Position numbers and translations under genes: made by a program. A stretch of 64,000 nucleotides of DNA from Psychrobacter immobilis (GTDB taxonomy: Bacteria; Pseudomonadota; Gammaproteobacteria; Pseudomonadales; Moraxellaceae), in assembly GCF_904846175.1 (NCBI RefSeq), contig NZ_CAJGZM010000005.1, positions 62,001-126,000 on the forward strand, written 5' to 3'. The notes under the pieces were generated by a model. The model saw only the letters and a program-made list of their open reading frames with translations. It searched no databases and was not told where the DNA came from. Positions 18,121-27,578 of the stretch are shown piece after piece. Position 1 is the stretch's first letter. Every line of letters starts with the position of its first letter.

Positions 18121-18686
18121 ACGTTACTCGAATAAGAGCTCCTCAACTAAAACCCAATATAGTTTTAAAACTAGCAAGCTTAATACTAGCGTGTCTGCTT
18201 AACATGACGGCAAACGCAGCTATTGACGTATACGATTTTGACTCACCACAGCAAGAAGCTCAGTATCGTGGATTAATAGAAGAGTTTCGCTGCCCAAAAT
18301 GCCAAAATCAAAACCTTGCAGCCTCTGATGCACCGATTGCACAGGATCTAAAGCAAAAAGTCTATGATTTAATTAAAGATAGACGTAGTGATGCTGAAAT
18401 ACGCGCCTATATGCAAGAGCGCTACGGTGACTTTATTAGCTACAAGCCGCCTATGCGACCATCGACATGGATCCTATGGTTTTTTCCACCACTATTATTG
18501 CTCGTCTTAATCATCGGCTGGTTTTGGCAAAGTAAGCGTCGCCAAGTTGTCGCCCGTGGCCAAAACGGCGTTACAGTGAACAGTACTGCTGCCTTGACCT
18601 CTGCGGAAAAGGCTGAGCTTGATCGTCTATTATCGCAAGCTGAGAATGTCGACCACGATATTACTAGCCTAGAGGACAAAAAATGA
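18117..18686 (+). CDS. ccmH: Cytochrome c maturation protein, apocytochrome thioreductase
   Basis: CcmH presents reduced apocytochrome to CcmF. It has a cleavable signal (ending about NMTANAA), the active motif RCPKCQNQNLAASDAPIA, and a C-terminal span (WILWFFPPLLLLVLIIGWFW). The ATG at 18117 overlaps the ccmG stop as ATGA; an in-frame ATG six bases earlier is also possible. It overlaps the next gene by 4 bases, which indicates translational coupling. Confidence 0.92.
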   Translation: MNVTRIRAPQLKPNIVLKLASLILACLLNMTANAAIDVYDFDSPQQEAQYRGLIEEFRCPKCQNQNLAASDAPIAQDLKQKVYDLIKDRRSDAEIRAYMQERYGDFISYKPPMRPSTWILWFFPPLLLLVLIIGWFWQSKRRQVVARGQNGVTVNSTAALTSAEKAELDRLLSQAENVDHDITSLEDKK

Positions 18687-19963
18687 CCCTATTTTCTACT
18701 TTTGGCTTATTTGTAACTCTAAGCTTGCTGATTGCTCTTATATTTGCGCTGATTGCTATTATGCCATGGCTACGAGCACCGCGTTTGCAGTCCAAACCAA
18801 TAGACAATCAACTGCTAGATATTAATGTTGCAGTATTTCGCGAACGTTTAGCTGAGCTACAAACAGATAAAGACAGCGGTACTATTAATAATAGCCATTA
18901 TCAAAATCAAAAGCTGGAGCTTGAGCGTCAGCTATTAGATGCGCAGCGTCAGATAACACCTATGGTCACCCCTGATGTCAAAAGCCGTTTAATTGTCGCA
19001 GCTTGGATCCCAATATTGGCTGCAATGGCGTATTTACTAATAGGCAATCGTACGCCCGTGTTTGATTTGTGGACAAGCGAGGACAAAGTAGGACAAGTGG
19101 CTGACGACCTATTGACAGCTAAAATTGACAAGCCGCCATCATGGGCGTTTGAAGATGGTCGTCAACTGATTAGCGCCATGCAAACCAATGTTCATCGTAA
19201 TGCTGATGATCCTAATCGCTGGATGCGCCTATCCGAGCTTTTCTTATCTATGGAGGCGACTGACTCTGCGTTAGAAGCCTTATCGCGTGCCTATCGTTTA
19301 GCACCTGATAACGAGGAGATTGCTACTACTTATGCTCAGACTAGTTTTTTTGTTAATGAAGGTCAGTTAGACGCTAATATTCGCCGTGTATTACAAGCTA
19401 TATTAGCTAAAAATCCGCAACATGAACGGGCTCAAATGCTCATGGCAATGGGTGAGACTCGTAGTAGTAACTTTGCCCAAGCGCAAGGTTGGATTAAACG
19501 CTTACAAGGCAGCATTGTGGCCAAACCAGGTGATCATACTAAAGCTTTAGCAAGCTTAGATGAGTTAAGCAACTACGTTAGCACGCAAGAAAAGCAAGCG
19601 CTAGAAGGTATTGACGTGACAGTGAAAATTAACGCTAATTTATTACCGTTAGTGAAAGCTGATGATGTGTTGTTTGTTGCGATACGTGAAGTTAAAGGAG
19701 GTCCACCGTTTGCCGCCAAACGTTTACCCATTAGTATTATCAAGCAAGGTGAGGCCAGTATCCGCTTAAGCAATCTTGATGCGATGATGCCAGATCGCAC
19801 GTTAAATTCAGCTCGTAGTGACAAAACTCAGTTAGCAGTCGTTGCTCGTATTAGTCATAGCGGTAATGCCATAGCAGAGTCAGGCGACTTATCGGGTAAT
19901 CCTATAGTGATTAGCGCTGAACAGACTCAGGTTAATGTTGAAATCAATCAACAGATTCCCTAA
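18683..19963 (+). CDS. ccmI: Cytochrome c biogenesis TPR protein
   Basis: CcmI is an apocytochrome chaperone. Two membrane spans (residues about 5-27 and 98-115) flank a short cytosolic loop with the usual FRERLAELQTDKDSG pattern. A periplasmic TPR domain (about residues 165-300) and a C-terminal beta-rich domain follow. It is the fourth gene of the ccm run, starting inside the ccmH stop. The length of 426 aa matches the long CcmI type. Confidence 0.9.
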   Translation: MTLFSTFGLFVTLSLLIALIFALIAIMPWLRAPRLQSKPIDNQLLDINVAVFRERLAELQTDKDSGTINNSHYQNQKLELERQLLDAQRQITPMVTPDVKSRLIVAAWIPILAAMAYLLIGNRTPVFDLWTSEDKVGQVADDLLTAKIDKPPSWAFEDGRQLISAMQTNVHRNADDPNRWMRLSELFLSMEATDSALEALSRAYRLAPDNEEIATTYAQTSFFVNEGQLDANIRRVLQAILAKNPQHERAQMLMAMGETRSSNFAQAQGWIKRLQGSIVAKPGDHTKALASLDELSNYVSTQEKQALEGIDVTVKINANLLPLVKADDVLFVAIREVKGGPPFAAKRLPISIIKQGEASIRLSNLDAMMPDRTLNSARSDKTQLAVVARISHSGNAIAESGDLSGNPIVISAEQTQVNVEINQQIP

Positions 19964-20104
19964 TAAAAAATTATTACCGTAAGTTTCATAACACCAGAGC
20001 GGTAAGTGGCGCCGTTTATAAAAGTGGCGCGATTAATAGTCGTATACCAAAAACATATACGTTTAACATTGTTCATTGTATAAACACAGATAAAGAAAAC
20101 AACT

Positions 20105-20812
20105 ATGACTGAATCTACCGACAGATTAGATAGTACTAAATTGAATAGCGTTGAATCGGCTAGTACTAATATTGCTGACAATAAAGTACCTATAGCTGTG
20201 AGTAGTACTCATCAATCGATTGACTCTAAAACCATGAATCATACGCCTAAAGCTATGTACGTGACTTCAGGCAACTCGATAACACCTAAAGGTAAGTTGG
20301 ATAAAATGCCAAAAATGGTTGCCAATGGCAGTCGCGCTTTTATCTGGTATTTGTTGGCGATAATGGTATTAATACTTGATCAATGGACTAAGTGGTTGGC
20401 CCAAACCAAATTAGCGTTCAATGACCCCGTACCGGTCATTGAACCATTTCTCAACTGGACACTCGCTTATAACTATGGGGCAGCATTTAGCTTTTTAGCC
20501 GACGCTGGCGGTTGGCAGAAATGGTTTTTCTCAGGCTTAGCTTTTGTAATGGCTATCTTTTTAACGATTTATTTAATCAAAGCGCCACGTACAGCCAAGC
20601 TATTGTCTATGGGGTTGGCCTTAGTGCTTGGCGGTGCGATTGGCAACTTAATCGATCGTTTAAGAATTGGCAAAGTGGTTGACTTTATCCATGTGCATTA
20701 TGCTGATGTCTGGAATTATCCTATTTTCAATGTTGCAGATATAGGTGTCTGTGTCGGTGTCGCATTGATTATAATTGACATGATATTTTTAGAAAGTAAG
20801 CGTAATAAATAA
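20105..20812 (+). CDS. lspA: Lipoprotein signal peptidase with N-terminal extension
   Basis: LspA removes the signal peptide of lipidated prolipoproteins. The catalytic Asp neighbourhoods are seen in GGAIGNLIDRLRIG and YPIFNVADIGVC, and four membrane spans follow from about residue 80. With the ATG at 20105 there is a Ser/Thr/Lys-rich, disordered-looking N-terminal extension of about 75 residues, against a usual total of 160-180. Later in-frame ATGs (for example MPKMVANGSRAFIWY) would give normal length, so the start is uncertain. Confidence 0.92.
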   Translation: MTESTDRLDSTKLNSVESASTNIADNKVPIAVSSTHQSIDSKTMNHTPKAMYVTSGNSITPKGKLDKMPKMVANGSRAFIWYLLAIMVLILDQWTKWLAQTKLAFNDPVPVIEPFLNWTLAYNYGAAFSFLADAGGWQKWFFSGLAFVMAIFLTIYLIKAPRTAKLLSMGLALVLGGAIGNLIDRLRIGKVVDFIHVHYADVWNYPIFNVADIGVCVGVALIIIDMIFLESKRNK

Positions 20813-21057
20813 GCACATTGATGCCGATTATCACAAACAAAATGAACTAGCGTCGTAGTCACTCTATACGGAAAAATACTTTTTATACTTGAGTATGTTT
20901 ATAAAATGTGAACTGGAAGGTAATGTATGACTGGTATAGGTACTCACTCATTTTAGGTCTTAAAACCCAATACTTAAAAGCTCTGCGTAGAGCCATTATT
21001 ATAGAGACATTGAATAATCCATAAATTCTTTATTGATAATAACAAAAGGAAAATATA

Positions 21058-21420
21058 GTGTCACAGGCTCAGCCAACTATTGAAAAAATTCACAGCCTTA
21101 GAAAAAAACAAGAGACCGCGTTAAAAAGTCTTACCCTTATAGGCTACCTAGAAGGCACCTCTTTCTTATTATTGCTCTTCATCGCCATGCCACTAAAATA
21201 TATGATGGACATTCCAGAAGGTGTAAAATATATCGGTATGGCGCACGGTGTACTATTCATTGTCTATATCGTAGTACTTGTAGGCACAGCTATCAAAGTA
21301 AAAATTCCTCGTTGGGCAATACCTGCGGGCGTACTCGGATCACTCTTACCATTTGGCCCGTTCATATTTGATCATTTACTAAAAAAGAATCTACAAAAAA
21401 GCGTAAGTAAAGAAGCCTAG
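21058..21420 (+). CDS. DUF3817 family membrane protein
   Basis: This 120-aa protein has three membrane spans and the DUF3817 pattern (GYLEGTSFLLLLFIAMPLKY, then MAHGVLFIVYI). It starts at GTG 21058 with AAAGGAAAA upstream. Function of the family is unknown. It is alone, with 245-base and 485-base gaps around it. The downstream gap (21421-21905) has a small perfect hairpin (GTCGCCAT/ATGGCGAC near 21482-21504) without a T run and otherwise nothing I can name. Confidence 0.8.
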   Translation: MSQAQPTIEKIHSLRKKQETALKSLTLIGYLEGTSFLLLLFIAMPLKYMMDIPEGVKYIGMAHGVLFIVYIVVLVGTAIKVKIPRWAIPAGVLGSLLPFGPFIFDHLLKKNLQKSVSKEA

Positions 21421-21905
21421 AACAAACCCTGCTGCAAGCATGCCTTATTGCTCAAAATTGCTTTCTCTGATTGAATCAGAAGTCGCCATGACTCAGATGG
21501 CGACAAATGAATAACATCGAGCAGAAATTACTCACAAAAAAAATTCATTTTAAGCCCAGTATGGATGATTCAATACTCTACTCGTTTTTCCAACTTATCT
21601 TACACGCTATCGACCAATCCATATCGTTTAAAAACTAAATAGGTTTTGTCATCCGCGATGGATTTCCTGTTATCGTAGGGTATACCCCAAGGGAACTAGC
21701 TATTTCACCCCAAAAACCTATTAACAGACTACTTAAAACAGACTGCTATAATGGAACCACTTATAATAGACCGCTAGCCTTAATACTCTAGATAATTCCT
21801 GATACATGGTCAGATACTTGATGCATTGTTAGCTCGTGTACTACGGGCAATACTGGTTGTGAAAAATCTCTAGTTTCTCCAGAATAATAACAAAGGTTAC
21901 GTAAT

Positions 21906-22289
21906 ATGGATGCTTTTCATGGTGCATTAACTATCAAAAGATCGGTAATAACTTTGTCTGCAATTTTGCTATTAAATGGTTGTCAGACGGTAGATGCTAA
22001 TATTAATGAACAGGCTCTTGCGAAAAAAAATAGTAAGCCTTTCTTCACGTATTCCTTGCCTAAAAGCACTCTAGCAGAACCTCTTATCATTACTCCAACG
22101 GCTATTGTAGTAGAATTTAAATTTGATAACGGTTGTCTACTAGCGTTTGATGGAACGTATTGGATGACACCGGTTTTTCCTGAAGATCATGTAAACTTTG
22201 ATATTAAAAATAAAGAGTTAAAACTCTTAGGTCAAAAATATAAGATGGGTGAGATGATAGATGCTGAGAGCATCCTACATTTTGTGTAA
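21906..22289 (+). CDS. Putative lipoprotein, 127 aa
   Basis: The N-terminus is a lipoprotein signal (ITLSAILLLNGC) with the lipidated Cys near residue 26. The mature part is small and beta-rich and contains FDNGCLLAFDGTYWMTPVFP. I do not recognise the family. AAAGG precedes the ATG by about ten bases. It converges with the next gene. A likely client of Lgt/LspA/Lnt. Confidence 0.7.
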   Translation: MDAFHGALTIKRSVITLSAILLLNGCQTVDANINEQALAKKNSKPFFTYSLPKSTLAEPLIITPTAIVVEFKFDNGCLLAFDGTYWMTPVFPEDHVNFDIKNKELKLLGQKYKMGEMIDAESILHFV

Positions 22290-22356
22290 TTATTGATGAA
22301 AGCCACATAGCTGTTACACAGAATATAGGATGCTCTCCATTATTAAGCTTATATAA

Positions 22357-22776
22357 CTATAAAATAGATACTTCTAGCCAATACGCAGGTGTTTTTCCTT
22401 TAGAAGCTTGAGAACGTGGCTGAAGAATACGCAATTCATATTTACCTGAATATGGAAGCTTGTAATAACCTTGGTTATCTAGTTCAGAGGAATATTCTCC
22501 TACATTGACAGAATCTAATAGATTCTTATTAAATAAATAAGAATCTACATTCCCTCCCGTTGTTTTAACAGAAAGCTTTTGGTTCTTTTTGGCATAAAAT
22601 GTATAGGAATCGTACTTACTACCCTTTAATTTCCCATAATAGTTAGCTGAACTAGCGCCTTTTTTAAATTGAACATCAACAGTTTTAGCCACTGCATCTG
22701 AAGATGCGGCCATTACTGTAGGACTTACCATTAGAACAGGAAGCGCAATTAGAATAGCAGCAGTTAAGTTTTTCAT
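22357..22776 (-). CDS. Periplasmic protein resembling g-type lysozyme inhibitor (PliG-like)
   Basis: A 139-aa protein with a Sec signal (cut near TVMAASS). The mature part has VQFKKGASSANYYGKLKG, then YTFYAKKNQKLSVKT and a C-terminal GKYELRIL, in the order seen in PliG-type lysozyme inhibitors and related pre-peptidase-like beta-sandwich proteins. PliG protects wall from goose-type lysozyme. The match is from memory of the family pattern and is moderate. Confidence 0.5.
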   Translation of the reverse strand: MKNLTAAILIALPVLMVSPTVMAASSDAVAKTVDVQFKKGASSANYYGKLKGSKYDSYTFYAKKNQKLSVKTTGGNVDSYLFNKNLLDSVNVGEYSSELDNQGYYKLPYSGKYELRILQPRSQASKGKTPAYWLEVSIL

Positions 22777-22846
22777 ATTTTAAACACTCAAACAGTAAAA
22801 AAACGATTTTATCTTACTCCACACTGTCAACCTTTATAGATATGTT

Positions 22847-22865
22847 ATATTAGTATTACTAATAT
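22847..22865. promoter_or_regulatory. Operator-like dyad between divergent genes
   Basis: ATATTAGTA and TACTAATAT mirror each other around one T. It lies between the PliG-like gene (- strand) and the 23030 lipoprotein (+ strand). AT-rich dyads of this size often bind a repressor; no regulator gene lies next to it. Confidence 0.4.
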
Positions 22866-22976
22866 AGAGAGTACGTTGGTAAGTTACTGAATAAGGCCAC
22901 CTGTAACGACCCTAACTTCTAGTTCTACCGTAAACCTACTTATGGTAGTAAAAACCTGAATTTCATCACGTAAACA

Positions 22977-23008
22977 AAGAGAACACTGCTAAATAGTGGT
23001 GTTCTCTT
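22977..23008 (+). terminator. Hairpin in the leader of the 23030 gene
   Basis: AAGAGAACAC and GTGTTCTCTT form a 10-bp stem followed by a weak T-rich tract, ending 21 bases before the next ATG. It could be an attenuator or a terminator of upstream transcription. Confidence 0.5.
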
Positions 23009-23029
23009 ATTATATTTAAAGGAAAAATT

Positions 23030-23476
23030 ATGCGTTCTTTGCTTCTAACGACAATATGCTTAACGGGCAGCTTAGCTCTAGTGGCTTGTAATAACCATCG
23101 TGCCGACACCACGGATCTGAGTAAGCAGCCTACAATAGAAGTGCCGGTAGCGTCAGCGGCATTTACTGCTTTTGGAAACACCGCTAAAGAAAAAATTTGG
23201 CGAATAGTGATTGAAGGAAATGAGCTAAGTATAGAGGCGAATTTCTTAAAGCCAACGACAGCAACAGTTATCGTGGTGGGTTCTGGTTCTGTCAATACTG
23301 AAGGTGTCGAATACGCGAGTACTATCAATGGACAGCCTATTGTTGTGAATATAAAAAATAACCTTTGTATCGATGACAATGGCTATCAAAATGAACTTAC
23401 TGCAATATTAACTTACGCAGGCGAAGTATATCAGGGTTGTGCCGTTGCCGGTGCAATAGAAATTGCGCCCACATAG
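23030..23476 (+). CDS. Putative lipoprotein, 148 aa
   Basis: A lipoprotein signal (LTGSLALVAC) precedes a mature domain of about 125 residues with FTAFGNTAKEKIWRIVIEGN and a Cys pair in the second half (NNLCIDD, YQGCAVAG) that could form a disulfide. The pattern resembles small META/COG3650-like envelope lipoproteins (APLIA... GCGxA), but I cannot assign a family firmly. AAAGGA precedes the ATG. A 17-base gap leads to the next small membrane protein. Confidence 0.7.
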   Translation: MRSLLLTTICLTGSLALVACNNHRADTTDLSKQPTIEVPVASAAFTAFGNTAKEKIWRIVIEGNELSIEANFLKPTTATVIVVGSGSVNTEGVEYASTINGQPIVVNIKNNLCIDDNGYQNELTAILTYAGEVYQGCAVAGAIEIAPT

Positions 23477-23492
23477 AAGATAAGCCTAACCT

Positions 23493-23735
23493 ATGAATAA
23501 ACCATTGAAAAAATTTAGCCTAGTATTCTTACCATCATTTTTGTGGGTCGTATTAACTGGGCTAGGATTTGGCTCTCAAAGTCTATCTAATTTGATTGAA
23601 ATTATAGGAATTTTTATAGTATCCGTGCTGTGTTTATTTATCCCAGAACGATTTATAAAATATCAACACCTTCTTCTAATACTCTTAATAATCACTGCCT
23701 TAGTGCGTTTTTTAACCCCATATATACCGGAATAA
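23493..23735 (+). CDS. Small membrane protein, 80 aa
   Basis: Three hydrophobic segments almost fill the protein. It follows the lipoprotein gene by 17 bases on the same strand, so it is probably co-transcribed. Its stop is close to an IS3 remnant. No family recognised. Confidence 0.55.
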   Translation: MNKPLKKFSLVFLPSFLWVVLTGLGFGSQSLSNLIEIIGIFIVSVLCLFIPERFIKYQHLLLILLIITALVRFLTPYIPE

Positions 23736-23794
23736 TATTAAACCAGTTGGCTATCTGAACCGCCCCGACTATATCGGAGAGCGTTTTATTTGAG

Positions 23795-24139
23795 TCAGGC
23801 AACTTTGCCTGACTCATTAAGACGATCATAATATTGCTTTTCAAACTCAAAAGGTGATACATAACCAATCGTACTATGCATTATCACATGAATTACCCGC
23901 GTTCCAACAAAGGTAATAACGCCAGAATCAGCCATCTGATCAGTATAACGAATAGATAAATACTGAACGCCTCTATCACTACGATGAATAACGTCTTTTG
24001 GGTTGTTTCTGTCTGCAATGGCTTGATTTAACGCTGCCATCACCATATCGATGTTCATACGATTAGACACCTTCCAGCCAACAATACTACGGACAAACAC
24101 ATCTATAATAAACGCAGTATACCCTAACGAACCAGTCAA
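23795..24139 (-). pseudogene. IS3-family transposase (OrfB) remnant
   Basis: The reading frame matches the rve integrase core of IS3-type OrfB: YTAFIIDVFVRSIVGWKVSN, HRSDRGVQYLSIRYTDQM, and the C-terminus GYVSPFEFEKQYYDRLNESG. The N-terminal part is missing. About 50 residues between the SVGT-like motif and the final segment are deleted, including the catalytic-Glu region. A related C-terminal piece lies at 30737-30920 and holds exactly the missing part (YKTEVIEYLKADLQGLANVQ). Confidence 0.85.
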
Positions 24140-24154
24140 GTGCTTTCACTGGTT

Positions 24155-24250
24155 CGGTTCCCTAGTGAGGATTCGAAGCTTTGGTTGTGGGCTAATGGTA
24201 GCAACGTTTCAACTCGCTAAAATAGTCTGAGTGTACTTCGTTGTGTACTT
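24155..24250. repeat. Dispersed repeat, copy C2
   Basis: It begins CGGTTCCCTAGTGAGGAT and ends in GTGTAC-type doublets, as at 6743-6836. It directly follows the truncated IS3 remnant. Confidence 0.5.
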
Positions 24251-24270
24251 GCCCTATATATTCTATCTGT

Positions 24271-24336
24271 GATCGGTGCGCTATATAGTAGACATCGAGC
24301 TGCTAGTATTTGCCATAATTATTCTTCTAGGAACAA
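24271..24336. repeat. Degenerate dispersed repeat, partial copy B1
   Basis: Its left half (GATCGGTGCGCTATA, GAGCTGCTAGTATT) resembles copy B2, and its right half (TTTGCCATAATTATTCTTCT) resembles the bases just left of copy A. This suggests a tandem unit that has decayed. Confidence 0.4.
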
Positions 24337-24403
24337 TGGTCGGTTTGGAGAGTTCTATACTGCCCATTTTAGATGGTGAAAAGGTAGTGATTTAACACCA
24401 TTA

Positions 24404-24500
24404 TTGGAACATGTTCAGTGCGTTATACAGACATCGAACTCCTAGCATTAGGTGTGAATTTAATGGCGACTAAATCAATAGCAGGGGTTATTATCATTAA
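24404..24500. repeat. Degenerate dispersed repeat, copy B2
   Basis: It aligns over about 90 bases with 5284-5372 (GGAACATGTTCAGTGCGTTA here against GGAACACGTTCGATGCGCTA there). No reading frame is kept. The rest of the 24140-24744 gap shows no gene. Confidence 0.55.
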
Positions 24501-24744
24501 TTTTTCTTATTAAGATCTCCCATTTTGGTTTCTACAGGACTGTCTTGTGTAGCTCACATGATCCATGTATTACAAAAGCACAAAAAAAGGTGATAGAGAA
24601 ATCATCATAGTAACTGTAACTGCCTTAGCTTTTAAAATAGCCAGCTACAAGCTACAGATCACTACTAGAGTTTCATCTACCACCTTCACTATCTTATGGT
24701 GACTGAGCGTTTAAGCCACCACAAGCGTTGCAGTCTAAAGGAGC

Positions 24745-26706
24745 TTATTTATGCCAAATACCTTTAATAGACTCCCAATACTCTGAGAAAATAGAGTCAT
24801 TACGCTTCGTTTCTTCCTGACTATCTAGATGGGTAGGTGGCAAGATATGCTCATAATAGGTATCTTTTAATAGCTTACGTAATAAGCCTTCTCCAATAAA
24901 TCCTTTGCCATCATTTAGCGTATTTGCCGCTCGTAATAGGTGACGAATGTCATATTGCGATGGATCTATATCAGGCACCTGTTTTTTGATATTCAGTAGG
25001 CTATATACCGCGACTCTAGCCGTACGAACAGAGCTTTCGACGGTGAATACCACATCATTTTTAGTTTCGACAAATTGTCCTACTAAGCCTAGATTAGTAC
25101 AACCTTGCGGTACAATTTCAGGGCGGTCGCCCTGCGCACGTACCATAAACTGTGAGGTGATATATGGCATATAAGTAGATCTAACAATGGTATTGTCAAC
25201 CACGCCGTCTAACTCATTGATAATACCAAGGTGGTGGCAGAGCTCTGCTAAAATCTCATTACCTGTACATTCTGGCATTGGTTTCTTAATATAATTGCCA
25301 TCTTTATCCATCAGCAAACTATACACCCAAAGTACTAAGGTGTCCTTTGGTTGATCAGGGAAATGCGGCTGACGGTTACAAGTAAAGCTCATTACCCAGT
25401 TAGAATCGGTAAAGGTGACGATACCACCTGTCGCTGTTTTACCTGAGTATGGATCATTAACAGACAGCTCTTTAACCTTATCTACCAATGCAGAAGGCTT
25501 ACAAGTCAGTGTGGCTGACATCCATGCAGACTCATTCACATTACCATTGAATTTTCCAGGATGACCAAAGACGCTGGACTTATGAGCAAGATTGTTCCAA
25601 AGCGTCCAACCTTTTGATTGCCCTTGATTGTCTAACATAGCATCTAGGTTTGGCGCAGAATCGTTATCACCATATCGTGTGTCGTCAGTCATTGTGCCTG
25701 TGGTTGCTACTACATAATCATTCTCTGCAACAGTAATGCGGGTAGGCTTACCACCTACTTCTGCAATGATGGCTTTGACCGTTTTGGTTGGCTCATTAGC
25801 TGAACCCTTAACAGATTCATGGTCATCAGCTTGATTAAACTCAATATCTAAATCCGTCACCGAAGTATCGTATTGGAATTTAACCCCTTTTTCGATGAGA
25901 TAGTTACGTAGCGGTACGATAAACCCATCATATTGATTGTATTTTGGAAATACTAGCATCGACATATTATGCAGACCATCTAAGTCATGCAAAAAGCGGT
26001 GCATATATAGTTTTAACTCAAGCAAGCTGTGCCATTTTTCAAAGGCAAACATGGTGCTCCAAAGTATCCAGAAGTTACTTTCAAAGAAGCTGTCGCTAAA
26101 GTAATCATTGACTCGCACATCATCTAATTCTTCTTTGCGTTTTAGTAGTAGACGTATCAATGCTAATTGGTCAGATTTTTTTAGAGTAACACCATTCGTT
26201 TCTTTGATTTTACCTTGCTGATGTACCAAACGAGCGATTGAATAGTTAGGATCATCATCGTTAATCAGTCTATATTCATCTAGTACGCTGTATGGCTCTG
26301 GCATCTCTACTGCAGGAATATCTTGGAAGACATCCCAAAAGTTCTCGTAGGTAAATTCCATCTCACGGCCACCACGTATGATGTAGCCATTCTTAGCATT
26401 ACCTGAGCCATCCATGGAGCCGCCTGACACCTCTAGTTGCTCTAAAAAGGTGATATTTTCTGCCGGTACTTTACCATCACGAATGAAGTAGTAAGCACTG
26501 GATAAGCCCGCGATACCACTACCGATGATATAGACTTTACTGTCCTTATAAGCGTCGGTTGGTCTACCGATATTGCGTTGATAGTTGCCTATTTTGTCAG
26601 CGAACGGCAAGGTGTTTTGTGGGTAATGGTGTGGATAGGCTTTATTAGCATCTGGTTGATGTGGAAAGCTGTTGATGGTTTTTTGTTTTTCATTAGTCTT
26701 TTTCAT
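24745..26706 (-). CDS. ohyA: Oleate hydratase (myosin-cross-reactive-antigen family)
   Basis: The FAD enzyme hydrates oleic acid to 10-hydroxystearic acid, detoxifying free unsaturated fatty acids. It is 653 aa, usual for the family. The Rossmann FAD motif is at residues about 58-75 ([17 protein letters not shown]), followed by the family signature GGSMDGSG and [26 protein letters not shown] lies before the ATG. The same-strand neighbours upstream are HdeD-like and TetR genes, which suggests a lipid-stress cluster controlled by the TetR protein. Confidence 0.95.
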   Translation of the reverse strand: MKKTNEKQKTINSFPHQPDANKAYPHHYPQNTLPFADKIGNYQRNIGRPTDAYKDSKVYIIGSGIAGLSSAYYFIRDGKVPAENITFLEQLEVSGGSMDGSGNAKNGYIIRGGREMEFTYENFWDVFQDIPAVEMPEPYSVLDEYRLINDDDPNYSIARLVHQQGKIKETNGVTLKKSDQLALIRLLLKRKEELDDVRVNDYFSDSFFESNFWILWSTMFAFEKWHSLLELKLYMHRFLHDLDGLHNMSMLVFPKYNQYDGFIVPLRNYLIEKGVKFQYDTSVTDLDIEFNQADDHESVKGSANEPTKTVKAIIAEVGGKPTRITVAENDYVVATTGTMTDDTRYGDNDSAPNLDAMLDNQGQSKGWTLWNNLAHKSSVFGHPGKFNGNVNESAWMSATLTCKPSALVDKVKELSVNDPYSGKTATGGIVTFTDSNWVMSFTCNRQPHFPDQPKDTLVLWVYSLLMDKDGNYIKKPMPECTGNEILAELCHHLGIINELDGVVDNTIVRSTYMPYITSQFMVRAQGDRPEIVPQGCTNLGLVGQFVETKNDVVFTVESSVRTARVAVYSLLNIKKQVPDIDPSQYDIRHLLRAANTLNDGKGFIGEGLLRKLLKDTYYEHILPPTHLDSQEETKRNDSIFSEYWESIKGIWHK

Positions 26707-26812
26707 TATTATCCCCTTAGTGGGTTAAAGAGTCTTAGGACTCAGTGTTGTTTTAAAATGAAGCTGCTATTAATTTAAATATTTATAGGTTAGTGACCAA
26801 ATAAGAATATAG

Positions 26813-27466
26813 TTATTGTTTACTGTTTAAGACGTTATTAACTTCTTGAGAGACTAAATTGAATCTACTTCTTAGTTCATTAGAAATCTTATTTGGTAAG
26901 TCTTTTAGTTTTTTTAATTTAAAAGCAAGGTATGCACTATAACAACCACTGGTGATCAGGGCTAAACCAGTCCATATAACAACTGTCATGCCACCAAGTA
27001 CAGGGTTAGCTAATAAGATAAAGGAGAAAACAATACCGATAACCCCTATTGCTGCTAAATACCCCCAGTCAGAAAAGCCATATTCTTTTAACTCGAATGA
27101 ATGGCTGACAGCACTAATGGAACGAAACAATACTAAAAAACCCACATAAAAAAGCAGAGTGGCTTGCGATATTGCCGGGTTAACCACCAAAAGAACACCA
27201 ACAATGAACGTTAAAATCCCAAGGACTAAAAACCAACCCCAGTTATTAAGTACCTTTTTATTTAATAAAGAAAATGCAATTTCAGAGACGCCTGAAATAA
27301 TGAAAGATATGCTGAACAAAATAGCGAGTGCAGCATAAGACTCAAGCGGTGAAACAAAGGTATATATCCCGGTGGCAATAAAAATAATGCCCACAACAAG
27401 TAAAATATACCAATGATTAATGGTTTTATTGATGGTGCCGAAGATATTTCTAGTGATTGAACTCAT
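26813..27466 (-). CDS. HdeD family membrane protein (DUF308)
   Basis: Six membrane segments, in internally repeated pairs, with the DUF308 pattern (WGWFLVLGILTFIVGVLLVV, later AIGVIGIVFSFILLANPVLG). HdeD proteins are tied to acid resistance, but in many bacteria their role is unknown. It lies between TetR and oleate hydratase genes on one strand with 106-base gaps, suggesting shared control. Confidence 0.85.
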   Translation of the reverse strand: MSSITRNIFGTINKTINHWYILLVVGIIFIATGIYTFVSPLESYAALAILFSISFIISGVSEIAFSLLNKKVLNNWGWFLVLGILTFIVGVLLVVNPAISQATLLFYVGFLVLFRSISAVSHSFELKEYGFSDWGYLAAIGVIGIVFSFILLANPVLGGMTVVIWTGLALITSGCYSAYLAFKLKKLKDLPNKISNELRSRFNLVSQEVNNVLNSKQ

Positions 27467-27533
27467 TTTTATCTCGATATCTATGTATGTTGCAAAATAA
27501 CGGCTTGATATAACATTGGGTATCTTTAATGCA

Positions 27534-27578
27534 AAAAAGCTATGAGGTAGATCGTTGTGATCTATCTCATAGCTTTTT
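27534..27578. terminator. Terminator hairpin overlapping the TetR stop
   Basis: A 20-bp stem with one mismatch (AAAAAGCTATGAGGTAGATC against its mirror) and a 5-base loop, flanked by A and T runs. On the - strand it covers the tetR stop codon and would end that transcript before hdeD. Confidence 0.75.
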
